Position numbers and translations under genes: made by a program
The notes under the pieces: generated by a model
Database searches by the model: none
The model's input: the letters and a program-made list of their open reading frames with translations, nothing else
What the model was told of the DNA's origin: nothing
Origin: Saprospirales bacterium
Lineage (GTDB): Bacteria; Bacteroidota; Bacteroidia; Chitinophagales; Saprospiraceae
Assembly: GCA_016711045.1 (NCBI GenBank)
Contig: JADJTT010000001.1
Span: 124,001-188,000, forward strand
Reading direction: 5' to 3'
Length of the DNA: 64,000 nt
Shown here: one piece after another, positions 16,413 through 24,780 of the stretch
Layout of the letters: the number at the start of each line of letters is the position of its first letter
How positions within the stretch are numbered: position 1 is the first letter of the stretch

Positions 16413-17664
16413 AAAAATAGCACTGATCGTACTTCTTGGATTCGGGTTTGTGGGGCAAGCCCAGCGTGCCCTCAACTACGCCGTGGTGGAGGAAAAATCA
16501 TTTCATTACTATACGCTCCAACAGTGGGACTCTTTGCAATGGATCGGGAAACAGGCCATCAGGGCGGACATTGACTACTATGCCCTTCGTTACCGGATGG
16601 GCGAAGCCGCTTTCAAACAGCGAAAATATTGGAATAGTATCCGGCACTTTGAAAAGACCCTGCACTTCAACAGTGCAGATCCATACGCGCAGGAATACCT
16701 CTTTTACAGCTATTGGTATACCGGCAGGCCTTCGGATGCCTGGCTGCGCAGCAAACAATTTGGCCCGGGATTTTTGAAGCAGCACCAGTTGTCCCGCAGC
16801 CAGTGGCTGGAATATATAAACCTGGAGGGAGGGGTAAAAATCAGCAATATCATCGACATCCACACCCTGGGATATGGCACATTTGGGGTGGGGCATCGCC
16901 CCGGGCTTCGCTGGAGCTATTTCCATGCGATCAACCATGTGCAACAACAGTTTTTGGCAGACCAAATCACGCAGACGGACTATTTCGGCATACTCCGGTT
17001 TCAGGCGGCAAAGGGCCTTGGAGTATACCTCTCCGGGCGATACCTGCAAGGGCAGATAGACCGCAATGTAGCTGCTTTTGAAAATGGGTTTCCCATGCGG
17101 ATCAACACCCAAATATTGCAGCAAGGCTGGACGGCAATGGGCGGACTCGAATTATCCGGGGGAAGGTGGACGGTTAGCCCTTTTCTGGGCCGGTCGTATA
17201 CCCCGGTTCAGACCCGGACCATACGTACCACCTTTGGAGGAAATGGGAATATTATGGGCAAAGTGCTGACGGATACCACTAAAGTGATTTCCACATGGCA
17301 GGGAGGGGTCGACTTTTTGTACTGGCTTCACCCGGCAATCCGCGTCGGGTTTCAGCCCAATGCGTTGGTACAGAATGGCAGTGTACGCTATTTTTTCGGC
17401 GCCCAGCTGCAATGGATACCCACCAACAGGTGGTCTTTCGGAGTGCACTACCTCCACGAGCCCCTGCAGGATTACCTGGAGTCTGGCGGGGCCGTATTTG
17501 ACAATAGCATTAGCATCCTGCACCAGCGCTGGCGTGGACAAACAGCCTGGCAGGTTTCCAAGCGGGTTCAGCTCTACGGCATTTATCAATGGGAAAATCG
17601 GGAATTCGATGGCCAACCCATTTACTATAACACGTTTATCACCGGAATAAAATTCATCCTATGA
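16399..17664 (+). CDS. Outer-membrane beta-barrel protein with N-terminal TPR part
   Basis: A 421-residue exported protein. Seen: a signal peptide (about 1-21, ending GQAQ), a short helical TPR-like region (about 25-125, RYRMGEAAFKQRKYWNSIRHFEKTL style), then about 280 residues of alternating aromatic/polar strands typical of an outer-membrane barrel, ending TGIKFIL. Its start overlaps the UT-M23 gene by 14 nt and its stop overlaps the next gene by ATGA, so translation is coupled. It probably provides the outer-membrane part of this operon's product or machinery; I do not recognise a named family. Confidence 0.7.
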   Translation: MQWRKKIALIVLLGFGFVGQAQRALNYAVVEEKSFHYYTLQQWDSLQWIGKQAIRADIDYYALRYRMGEAAFKQRKYWNSIRHFEKTLHFNSADPYAQEYLFYSYWYTGRPSDAWLRSKQFGPGFLKQHQLSRSQWLEYINLEGGVKISNIIDIHTLGYGTFGVGHRPGLRWSYFHAINHVQQQFLADQITQTDYFGILRFQAAKGLGVYLSGRYLQGQIDRNVAAFENGFPMRINTQILQQGWTAMGGLELSGGRWTVSPFLGRSYTPVQTRTIRTTFGGNGNIMGKVLTDTTKVISTWQGGVDFLYWLHPAIRVGFQPNALVQNGSVRYFFGAQLQWIPTNRWSFGVHYLHEPLQDYLESGGAVFDNSISILHQRWRGQTAWQVSKRVQLYGIYQWENREFDGQPIYYNTFITGIKFIL

Positions 17665-18272
17665 AAATCCAATTCATGCTTCTGTTCCTCATCCTGTCAA
17701 TGACCATCGGAACGGCACAAAATCAGTCGGCCTTGCAAAAAGCATTTTCGGAAAGTTACACCTACGAGGCCGACGGCAACTACACCAAAGCCATCCAATC
17801 ACTCAAGGAGGTGTATGTAGAAAAGAGCTACGAGACCAACCTGCGTTTGGGGTGGCTGCACTATTATGCCGGCTTGTTCACCGAATCGGCTACCTACTAC
17901 CAGCAAGCCATCAACCTGTTACCTATGTCAATAGAGGCGCGTTTGGGCTATGCCCTCCCCGCATCCGCGCTGGGGCATTGGGATGCCATTCTCAATAAAT
18001 ACAAAGAGATCCTCGAGATCGACCCCAATCATTCGCTGACCAACTATCGGATCGGTTCGATCTACTATGGCCGGCAGGATTACTCCAACGCCGAACGGCA
18101 CATTCAAAAAGTAGTCAACCTCTACCCGTTCGACTATGACAGCCTCCTGCTGCTGGCCTGGACCAAATACTCCCTCGGCAAGTCGAACGAAGCAAAGGTC
18201 CTTTTCCAGAAAGTACTGCTCTATGATCCGGAGGATGAAAGTGCGAAGGAAGGGTTGGGGTTGATAAAATAA
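17661..18272 (+). CDS. Periplasmic TPR protein
   Basis: A 203-residue protein with a signal peptide (about 1-19, ending GTAQN) and four to five tetratricopeptide repeats (for example YYQQAINLLPMSIEARLGYA, then the EILEIDPNHSLTNYRIGSIY block, each within one repeat). TPR proteins scaffold protein complexes in the periplasm. Its start codon overlaps the preceding stop, and it is the last gene of the six-gene operon. It may hold the UT-M23 protein and the barrel together; this is inference. Confidence 0.75.
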   Translation: MKIQFMLLFLILSMTIGTAQNQSALQKAFSESYTYEADGNYTKAIQSLKEVYVEKSYETNLRLGWLHYYAGLFTESATYYQQAINLLPMSIEARLGYALPASALGHWDAILNKYKEILEIDPNHSLTNYRIGSIYYGRQDYSNAERHIQKVVNLYPFDYDSLLLLAWTKYSLGKSNEAKVLFQKVLLYDPEDESAKEGLGLIK

Positions 18273-18293
18273 ATTGAGTAAGCTGAATGACCG

Positions 18294-18320
18294 GGTGACT
18301 TAGTCACCAAGTGAAGTTTT
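18294..18320 (+). terminator. Possible terminator of the six-gene operon
   Basis: A short 6-bp stem GGTGAC / GTCACC (18294-18299 with 18303-18308) is followed after nine bases by a run of ten T. The stem is short and the spacing is longer than usual, so the call is weak. Confidence 0.4.
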
Positions 18321-18384
18321 TTTTTTCGGATATTTGCGGCAATAATGCCCGCAGAGTGGCGACAATAAACCACAATACCTTCCA

Positions 18385-20061
18385 ATGAGTAACGAGAAGA
18401 TCATTTTTTCCATGGTCGGGGTTAGCAAGATTTACCCGCCCAACAAGCAAGTGTTAAAGAACATCTACCTGTCGTTTTTTTACGGCGCAAAAATTGGCGT
18501 ACTCGGCCTTAACGGTTCGGGTAAATCCACCCTGTTGCGCATTATCGCAGGGCTCGACCAGGATTATATCGGAAAAATTGAGTTTGAGAAGACATACAAG
18601 ATCGGCTACCTCACCCAGGAACCGGTGCTCGACGAGTCGAAGACCGTGCGACAAATCGTGGAAGAAGGGGTACAGCATATCGTTGACCTGCTGCAGGAAT
18701 ACGAGGCCCTGAATTTGAAATTCATGGAGCCCATGAGCGACGAGGAGATGAACAAGCTTCTGGAAAAACAGGGCGAACTCACCGAAAAGCTCGATCATAT
18801 GGGCGCCTGGGAACTGGATTACCGCCTCGAAACAGCAATGGAAGCCCTCCGGTGTCCGGAAGGCGACCAACCTATCAAGGTGCTGTCGGGTGGGGAACGT
18901 CGCCGGGTGGCGCTTTGCCGCCTGCTCCTGAGCAGTCCCGACATCCTGCTGCTCGATGAGCCGACCAACCACCTCGACGCCGAAAGCGTACTCTGGTTGG
19001 AGCAATACCTGCAGAGCTTCCCGGGAACGGTAATCGCCGTGACCCACGACCGATATTTCCTCGACAATGTAGCAGGATGGATACTCGAACTCGACCGGGG
19101 CGAGGGTATTCCGTGGAAAGGCAATTACTCCTCCTGGCTGGAACAAAAAGCCATGAGGCTTGAACAGGAAGAAAAAACCGATTCCAAACGGCGCAAAACC
19201 CTGGAACGGGAATTGGACTGGGTACGCATGTCTCCAAAAGCTCGCCAGGCAAAGGGGAAAGCCCGTTTGAACGCCTACGATAAACTGCAGGAAGAGGAAA
19301 CCAAGGAAAAAGAACGCAAGCTCGAACTGTTCGTGCCTCCTGGACCACGCCTGGGCGACCTGGTGATCAATGTCCACGACCTGAGCAAAGCATACGGCAA
19401 CCGCCTGCTTTTTGAAAACCTGAATTTATCTATTCCCAAAAACGCCGTGGTCGGAATCATCGGCCCCAACGGGGTGGGAAAAAGTACCCTGTTCCGGATC
19501 ATCATGGGCAAGGAGCAACCCGATAGCGGCCATATCGAGATTGGCGATACCGTGAAACTCTCCTATGTAGACCAAAGCCATAAAGACCTCGTGCCCGAAA
19601 AGACCGTATACGAAGTTATCTCCGGTGGCAATGAGCTCCTAAGCGTCGGGAATATTAGCGTTAATTCCAGGGCCTTCATCAGCAAATTCAACTTCAGCGG
19701 GGCTGATCAGCAGAAGAAAGTAGGCGTGCTCTCCGGAGGCGAACGCAACCGCGTACACCTGGCAATGACCATAAAGGATGGAGGCAACGTGCTCCTCCTC
19801 GACGAACCGACCAACGACATCGACATCAATACGTTCCGGGCTTTGGAGGAAGCCATTGAGAATTTCGCCGGCTGCGTGCTGGTCATCTCTCACGACCGCT
19901 GGTTTATCGACCGCCTGGCTACCCATATCCTGTCTTTTGAAGGCGACTCTACCGTGGAATTCTTCGAAGGCAATTTCTCCGACTTTGAAAAGGTGAAAAA
20001 GGATCGACTCGGCGACCTGACGCCCAAACGGCCACGCTTCAAGAATGTGATTAATAAATAA
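18385..20061 (+). CDS. ettA: Energy-dependent translational throttle protein EttA (ABC-F)
   Basis: A 558-residue ABC-F ATPase that binds the ribosomal E site and gates early elongation according to ATP/ADP ratio. Seen: two ATPase domains with Walker A GLNGSGKST and GPNGVGKST, signatures LSGGERRRVAL and LSGGERNRVHL, Walker B LLLDEPTNHLD and LLLDEPTNDID, the Arm insertion in the first domain (about 95-140) and the charged linker rich in K/R/E (about 240-310). Length matches EttA (about 555). No membrane domain is present. The glycosyltransferase gene starts 7 nt downstream, so the two may be co-transcribed. Confidence 0.92.
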   Translation: MSNEKIIFSMVGVSKIYPPNKQVLKNIYLSFFYGAKIGVLGLNGSGKSTLLRIIAGLDQDYIGKIEFEKTYKIGYLTQEPVLDESKTVRQIVEEGVQHIVDLLQEYEALNLKFMEPMSDEEMNKLLEKQGELTEKLDHMGAWELDYRLETAMEALRCPEGDQPIKVLSGGERRRVALCRLLLSSPDILLLDEPTNHLDAESVLWLEQYLQSFPGTVIAVTHDRYFLDNVAGWILELDRGEGIPWKGNYSSWLEQKAMRLEQEEKTDSKRRKTLERELDWVRMSPKARQAKGKARLNAYDKLQEEETKEKERKLELFVPPGPRLGDLVINVHDLSKAYGNRLLFENLNLSIPKNAVVGIIGPNGVGKSTLFRIIMGKEQPDSGHIEIGDTVKLSYVDQSHKDLVPEKTVYEVISGGNELLSVGNISVNSRAFISKFNFSGADQQKKVGVLSGGERNRVHLAMTIKDGGNVLLLDEPTNDIDINTFRALEEAIENFAGCVLVISHDRWFIDRLATHILSFEGDSTVEFFEGNFSDFEKVKKDRLGDLTPKRPRFKNVINK

Positions 20062-20068
20062 GGAAAAA

Positions 20069-21184
20069 GTGAACTCCACCCTCTCTGTGCTCCACGTCAG
20101 TTCCGCGCGCACCTGGCGCGGAGGAGAACAGCAACTGGCCTATTTGCTGGAAGAGTTGAGATCGCTTGGATTGGAACAGGAAGTGCTTTGCATTAAAGGT
20201 TCTCCAATGGCTGCTTTTTGTCAGGAAAATGGATTCCGCTTCATTCCCTACCAAAAACGCATCTCCAGCAATCCCCTGATCGGTTGGGAGATCAAAAAAT
20301 GGTGCAACCAACGCCGGTTCGACCTGATCCACGTGCACGATAGCCATGCACACACCTTCGCCTATCTCGCTGCTCTTTTCGGAAATAAAACCCCGGTCAT
20401 CGTGAGCCGACGGGTTGATTTCCCCATTGGAAAAAGTGGCTTGTCCCAACAAAAATACCACCACCCGAGTATCAAAAAGATCCTGTGTGTATCGGAAGAA
20501 ATCCGGAAGGTACTCCTTCAACATTACCGATTCCCCGAGCGCGCAGTGGTGGTGTACAGTGGCATCGATCTGGAAAAATTTCACTTCACAGACACCGGAA
20601 TCCTGCATCGGGAATTCGGGCTGCCGGAAAGCCAACCCATCATAGCAAACGTAGCGGCCATCGCGCCCCATAAAGATTACTTTACGTTTGTCGATACCGC
20701 AGAAATTCTGATCAGCCGACATGTGAAGGCGACTTTTCTGATCATAGGAGGAGATGGAGGTGAACAGGAGCAAATCAGCGCCTATATCCGCTCCAGGGGA
20801 TTGGGATCACACATGGTACTAACGGGTTACCGCACCGACATCCCGAAAGTGCTGCCCGAGATCGATTTGCTGCTCTTTACCAGTAAAACGGAAGGATTGG
20901 GTACCAGCTTGCTGGATGCCATGGTCGTAGGCGTGCCTATCGTCGCCACAAATGCCGGGGGTATCCCCGAGCTCATCGAGGATGGCAAAACCGGGCTTCT
21001 CGCCACCGTTGGCGATGCGAAAGGCCTTGCGCAAAAGGTCATTCAGCTTTTGGACGACCCCCTGCTCCGCAATCGGTTGGTCTCACAGGCGCGGGAGAAA
21101 GCGCTGACATTCTCCAAAGCCTCTACGGCTCAACACACACTGGCTCAATACCGGTCAGCTTCCGGGAAATCCGGGGTATATTGA
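20069..21184 (+). CDS. Glycosyltransferase family 4
   Basis: A 371-residue GT-B glycosyltransferase. Seen: the N-terminal acceptor domain opening LSVLHVSSARTWRGGEQQL, DLIHVHDSHAH in the middle, and the nucleotide-sugar-binding C-terminal half with VYSGIDLEKF, and EGLGTSLLDAMVVGVPIVAT followed by GGIPELIEDGKTG, the GT4 E-x7-E region. It probably builds a cell-surface glycan or lipopolysaccharide part, but donor and acceptor are unknown. I use the GTG start at 20069, seven bases behind ettA and preceded by AGGAAAAA. Confidence 0.88.
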   Translation: MNSTLSVLHVSSARTWRGGEQQLAYLLEELRSLGLEQEVLCIKGSPMAAFCQENGFRFIPYQKRISSNPLIGWEIKKWCNQRRFDLIHVHDSHAHTFAYLAALFGNKTPVIVSRRVDFPIGKSGLSQQKYHHPSIKKILCVSEEIRKVLLQHYRFPERAVVVYSGIDLEKFHFTDTGILHREFGLPESQPIIANVAAIAPHKDYFTFVDTAEILISRHVKATFLIIGGDGGEQEQISAYIRSRGLGSHMVLTGYRTDIPKVLPEIDLLLFTSKTEGLGTSLLDAMVVGVPIVATNAGGIPELIEDGKTGLLATVGDAKGLAQKVIQLLDDPLLRNRLVSQAREKALTFSKASTAQHTLAQYRSASGKSGVY

Positions 21185-21283
21185 AAATGTGAGCTGCTTT
21201 TTTGATAATGTATTCTTTTTTGCATTTGCATCGTTCTATGATTTTACTTAACCAGGAGTTACGCTTAACGCGTATTCAAAGAT

Positions 21284-21330
21284 TTTCAACGGCAATATCG
21301 CCACCTGCGGCGGCGATATTGCCGCTGAAA
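21284..21330. repeat. Intergenic hairpin with CTGCGGC loop
   Basis: A 19-bp stem with one mismatch (21284-21302 with 21312-21330, core GGCAATATCGCC) has the loop ACCTGCGGC. It lies in the 201-nt gap between the glycosyltransferase and hydroxylase genes; I see nothing else in that gap. It has no T tract, so it is not a standard terminator. The loop motif recurs at 11435 and 44941. Confidence 0.6.
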
Positions 21331-21385
21331 ATGACTTTTTTCTTCGCAAGTGCGTAAGTCCTATTAAAATTTCCGAAAAACCTAC

Positions 21386-22258
21386 ATGGAACCTCTCACA
21401 ATCCTGGCATTATTTCTCTTTTTTACAGGCTTGGTCATAGAGTATTATTTTGCGCGCAAAGAACGCCTGGCCAACTCCTTTGACCAGACAGATGTCCTCA
21501 ACAACGTGATCCTTGGAGGACTGACTTTTGTCTTTAAGATGATCTTTATTAAAGGATCTGTGCTGGCTGCTTTTGTGTATTTTCATCAATTTGCCCTGTT
21601 TGACATCGGGAATCAATGGTGGGCCTGGGTACTTCTTTTTCTACTCAATGACCTGCTCTTTTATTTTTTTCACCGGTGGAGCCATGAGATCAGAATTCTT
21701 TGGGCATCTCATTCCGTACACCACTCCTCCGAATTGTTTAACCTTTCCACCTCGATACGCGGGTGCTTTATCATTATGTTGTACCGGTTTGCAATGTGGT
21801 TTCCACTTGCCGCTATCGGATTCGACCCCGTTCAGATCCTCCTCATGGATTCCATAGCCTTCTATTATCAGTTTCCTATCCATACGAATACCATGCGGTC
21901 CTGGGGCATCCTGGAATATGTCCTCAACACGCCCAGCCACCACCGGGTACACCATGCTTCCAATCCGCAATACCTCGATAAGAACTACGGGGCGGTGCTC
22001 ATCCTCTGGGACAAGCTCTTTGGCACCTTTGCAAAAGAAGAAGAGCCTGTTGTATTTGGATTGACGACAAATATCCAAACGAAGCACCCCCTCAAAGTGG
22101 CATTTTTTGAATGGGTTGCCATGTGCAGCGAATTGATTCGCGCCAGGTCAGGGGAAGAAGTTTTCCATATATTGTTTGCTAAACCGGGATGGAAGAAGGA
22201 AGCAAAAACGTATGACCAGAATAAAGATGTGCGCTTACCCGATCATGAGATAACTTAA
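21386..22258 (+). CDS. Fatty acid hydroxylase / sterol desaturase family membrane protein
   Basis: A 290-residue integral membrane di-iron oxygenase of the FA_hydroxylase superfamily (PF04116). Seen: several hydrophobic segments and the eight-His pattern HRWSHE, HSVHHSS and HRVHHASN, with a further upstream-of-C-terminus region KNYGAVLILWDKLFGTF typical of the family. Such enzymes hydroxylate or desaturate lipids such as carotenoids, sterol-like or fatty-acyl chains; the substrate here is unknown. The stop overlaps the convergent uvrC end by 4 nt. Confidence 0.9.
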   Translation: MEPLTILALFLFFTGLVIEYYFARKERLANSFDQTDVLNNVILGGLTFVFKMIFIKGSVLAAFVYFHQFALFDIGNQWWAWVLLFLLNDLLFYFFHRWSHEIRILWASHSVHHSSELFNLSTSIRGCFIIMLYRFAMWFPLAAIGFDPVQILLMDSIAFYYQFPIHTNTMRSWGILEYVLNTPSHHRVHHASNPQYLDKNYGAVLILWDKLFGTFAKEEEPVVFGLTTNIQTKHPLKVAFFEWVAMCSELIRARSGEEVFHILFAKPGWKKEAKTYDQNKDVRLPDHEIT

Positions 22259-24075
22259 GTGGTTTCTCCGCCGTCTTTTTCAAAATAAGCCCGCACTGCT
22301 TTCGCCGCCTTCGGGCCTACAACCGGAGCCAGATCCGTGAGGAGCGCCTCCCGCACTTTTTTGACCGAGCCAAAATGCCGGAGTAGCTTTTCGGCGGTTT
22401 TCTCCCCGATGCCTGGGATGGAAGTCAATTCCGTTTGTGTGAAATTCCGCGAGCGCTGGTCGCGGTGGAAGGTGATCGCAAATCGGTGTGCCTCGTTGCG
22501 TGCCTGCTGGATGAGCTTCAGGCTCTCCGATTTTTTGTTGATGTAAAGCGGTAGCGGGTCATTGGGGAAAAATATCTCCTCCAGGCGCTTGGCGATGCCG
22601 ATCACAGTCAATCGGTCGGCAACGCCCAACTGCTCGAGGCTTTTCATGGCTGCGCTCAGTTGCCCCTTCCCTCCGTCGATGATGATCAGTTGGGGAAGAG
22701 ATTGCCCCTCGTCGAGCAGACGCCTGTACCGGCGAAACACCACCTCTTCCATCGAGGCAAAATCATTGGGTCCCTCCACCGTTTTTACATTGAAATGGCG
22801 GTAATCCTTCTTGGAAGGTTTGGCGTTTTTGAAAACCACACAGGAAGATACCGGGTGGGAGCCCTGGATATTGGAATTGTCGAAACATTCGATATGCAAG
22901 GGCGCCTCGCTCATCTGCAGGTCCTGCTGTAAGGTTCGAAGAATGCGCTCAGCGGGTGTCTGCTTGCGCTCCGCCGTGGCCTGGTCGCGCTGTTGCTGCA
23001 TCTTGTAGTGAAGTACGTTTTTCTCCGAGAGTTCCACCAATTTTCGTTTGTCCCCGATTTTGGGCACGGTGATCTTGAACTCGCCCTCCGGGAGGTCCAC
23101 GCGAATAGAGGTGAGTACCTCCGGCGCAATGCTGTTGAAGCGCTCCCTGAGCACAGGGATGGCAAACTCCAGGATGTCCTTCTCCTCTTGATCCAGGTTT
23201 TTCACCAGTTCTTCCGTCAGGGTATTGATGATGGCGCCGTTGACTACCTTGACGTAATTCACGTAGGCCTGTTTGTCGTCGGAGGCAATGGAGAACACAT
23301 CCACGTCTTTGATATTGGGATTCACCACGGTCGACTTCCCCTGATAATCTTCAAAAGCAGTCAGTTTTTCTTTGAGCAGGTGGGCTTTTTCAAACTCGAG
23401 GTTTCCGGCAAGGCGGTCCATCTGGTCTAAGAAATGCCGTTTGACCGGACCGAAATTACCTTTCAGAATATTCTTGATCTGCTCGATCTTCTCCTGGTAA
23501 GCCGTTTCCTCTTCGTAGCCCACACAGGGTCCCTGGCAGTTTTTGATGTGGTACTCCAGACATACCTTGAATTTGCCGGCAGCAATATTTTCTTCCGCTA
23601 AATTAAAGGTGCAGTTGCGCAGCGGGAACAGGGTTTTGATCAGTTCCAGAATAATCTTCAACCGAAACCTGGAGGTGTATGGCCCAAAGTAAGTGGAGCC
23701 GTCACGCAGCACTTTCCGGGTGATAAAAACTCTGGGAAAGCGTTCGTTTTTAATACAAATGTAAGAATAGGACTTCCCGTCCTTCAACATCACGTTGTAG
23801 CGGGGTTGAAATTTTTTGATCAGGGTATTTTCCAACAAAAGGGCATCTGCCTCGGTCTCCACGATGATAAACTCCAGCTGGCGCGCGTGTTTGAGCATCG
23901 TCCGGGTCTTGTGCGCTTGTTGTGCAAGGGAGCCGACAAAGTAGGAGGCAACCCGCTTTTTCAGGCTTTTTGCTTTACCCACATACAAAATCACCCCCTC
24001 CTCGTCGATGTATTTGTACACCCCCGGTTGGTCGGGCAGGGTGGGTTGTATGGCTTTGTAGTCGTCGATGGTCAT
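22255..24075 (-). CDS. uvrC: Excinuclease ABC subunit C
   Basis: A 606-residue dual-incision nuclease of nucleotide excision repair. Seen in order: the GIY-YIG domain (QPGVYKYIDEEGVILYVGKA, residues 17-36) making the 3' incision, a Cys pair region near CLEYHIKNCQGPC, the UVR motif around residues 200-235, the RNase H-like 5' incision domain (ECFDNSNIQGSHPVSSCVVF and IIDGGKGQL) and C-terminal helix-hairpin-helix repeats (LTSIPGIGEKTAEKLLRHFG). Length is normal. The start MTIDDYKA fits the family. An AT-rich inverted repeat lies just upstream. Confidence 0.95.
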   Translation of the reverse strand: MTIDDYKAIQPTLPDQPGVYKYIDEEGVILYVGKAKSLKKRVASYFVGSLAQQAHKTRTMLKHARQLEFIIVETEADALLLENTLIKKFQPRYNVMLKDGKSYSYICIKNERFPRVFITRKVLRDGSTYFGPYTSRFRLKIILELIKTLFPLRNCTFNLAEENIAAGKFKVCLEYHIKNCQGPCVGYEEETAYQEKIEQIKNILKGNFGPVKRHFLDQMDRLAGNLEFEKAHLLKEKLTAFEDYQGKSTVVNPNIKDVDVFSIASDDKQAYVNYVKVVNGAIINTLTEELVKNLDQEEKDILEFAIPVLRERFNSIAPEVLTSIRVDLPEGEFKITVPKIGDKRKLVELSEKNVLHYKMQQQRDQATAERKQTPAERILRTLQQDLQMSEAPLHIECFDNSNIQGSHPVSSCVVFKNAKPSKKDYRHFNVKTVEGPNDFASMEEVVFRRYRRLLDEGQSLPQLIIIDGGKGQLSAAMKSLEQLGVADRLTVIGIAKRLEEIFFPNDPLPLYINKKSESLKLIQQARNEAHRFAITFHRDQRSRNFTQTELTSIPGIGEKTAEKLLRHFGSVKKVREALLTDLAPVVGPKAAKAVRAYFEKDGGETT

Positions 24076-24089
24076 GTTATGAAAGTGTT

Positions 24090-24151
24090 CAGTCTTCAGT
24101 TTTCAATTTTCAGTTATTCAACTGAAACTTGAAAATTAAAAACTGAAAACT
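24090..24151. repeat. AT-rich CAGTTTTCAATTTTCAGTT-type inverted repeat, copy 1
   Basis: Two imperfectly complementary arms built from TTTTCAATTTTCAGTT and AACTGAAAACT-type words fill the gap between uvrC and the Lrp gene. Related copies lie at 26785-26877, 28061-28122 and 28540-28573. Confidence 0.7.
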
Positions 24152-24641
24152 ATAAATTTTCCCCCAAAGGTAGTGCGGTAGAATATTTTACTTCTGTCAT
24201 CACGAAAGAGCTTTGCACCTGGCGAATATTATCGAGGGCTGCGAGTTTATCTACGATAAAGCGCTGGTAGGCCTCCATATCGGGCACGATGATCTTCAGG
24301 AGATAGTCGAACTGCCCGGCGATGTGGTAGCAGGTGATGACTTCATGCAGGGCGCGCACCTTTTCTTCAAAGAGCTTCAACAGCGGCGTAGAATGCTGCA
24401 CCAGCGAGACATTGCAAAAGGCGACCAGGCCGAAACCCAGTTTTTCGGGAGGAACCAGGGCGACGTATTTCCGGAGAAACCCTTCGCGCTCCAGGCGGCG
24501 CACGCGTTCGAAAACCGGCGTGATCGTGAGGCCCAATTTGGCGGCCAATTCCTTGTGCGTCAGGGTCGCGTCTTCCTGCAACAAGCGCAAAAGGTGCAGA
24601 TCCATCTTATCCAGTCCGGCGGGCAAAGAAAAATTTTCCAT
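24150..24641 (-). CDS. Lrp/AsnC family transcriptional regulator
   Basis: A 163-residue regulator. Seen: an N-terminal helix-turn-helix (residues about 9-60: LDKMDLHLLRLLQEDATLTH, then LAAKLGLTITPVFERVRRLE) and a C-terminal RAM ligand-binding domain (about 75-155: CYHIAGQFDYLLKIIVPDME). Lrp-type proteins sense amino acids and control their metabolism. It is divergent from the frameshifted cystathionine-gamma-synthase-like gene across a 139-nt AT-rich region, which makes that gene its likely target; this is inference. Confidence 0.9.
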   Translation of the reverse strand: MENFSLPAGLDKMDLHLLRLLQEDATLTHKELAAKLGLTITPVFERVRRLEREGFLRKYVALVPPEKLGFGLVAFCNVSLVQHSTPLLKLFEEKVRALHEVITCYHIAGQFDYLLKIIVPDMEAYQRFIVDKLAALDNIRQVQSSFVMTEVKYSTALPLGENL

Positions 24642-24749
24642 TTACAGGGGTCATTTTGAATCAATTCCTGTTTTTTTTCTGAAATACAATTTTAAGCATA
24701 AAAATTTTCTATCATATCATTTAATTAAATAAAATTATTCTCCATTTCG

Positions 24750-24757
24750 TAAATTTG
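24750..24757 (+). promoter_or_regulatory. Putative -7 box TAAATTTG
   Basis: It matches TAnnTTTG and ends 23 nt before the start codon at 24781, a comfortable promoter distance for the PLP-enzyme gene. No clear -33 element is seen. Confidence 0.5.
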
Positions 24758-24780
24758 TAGGAAACAAACAAGCGCAGATC

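Noticed and set aside
24642..24780. A SAM-type riboswitch before the Cys/Met enzyme
   Set aside because: The gap is AT-rich with no stable multi-stem structure I could draw.
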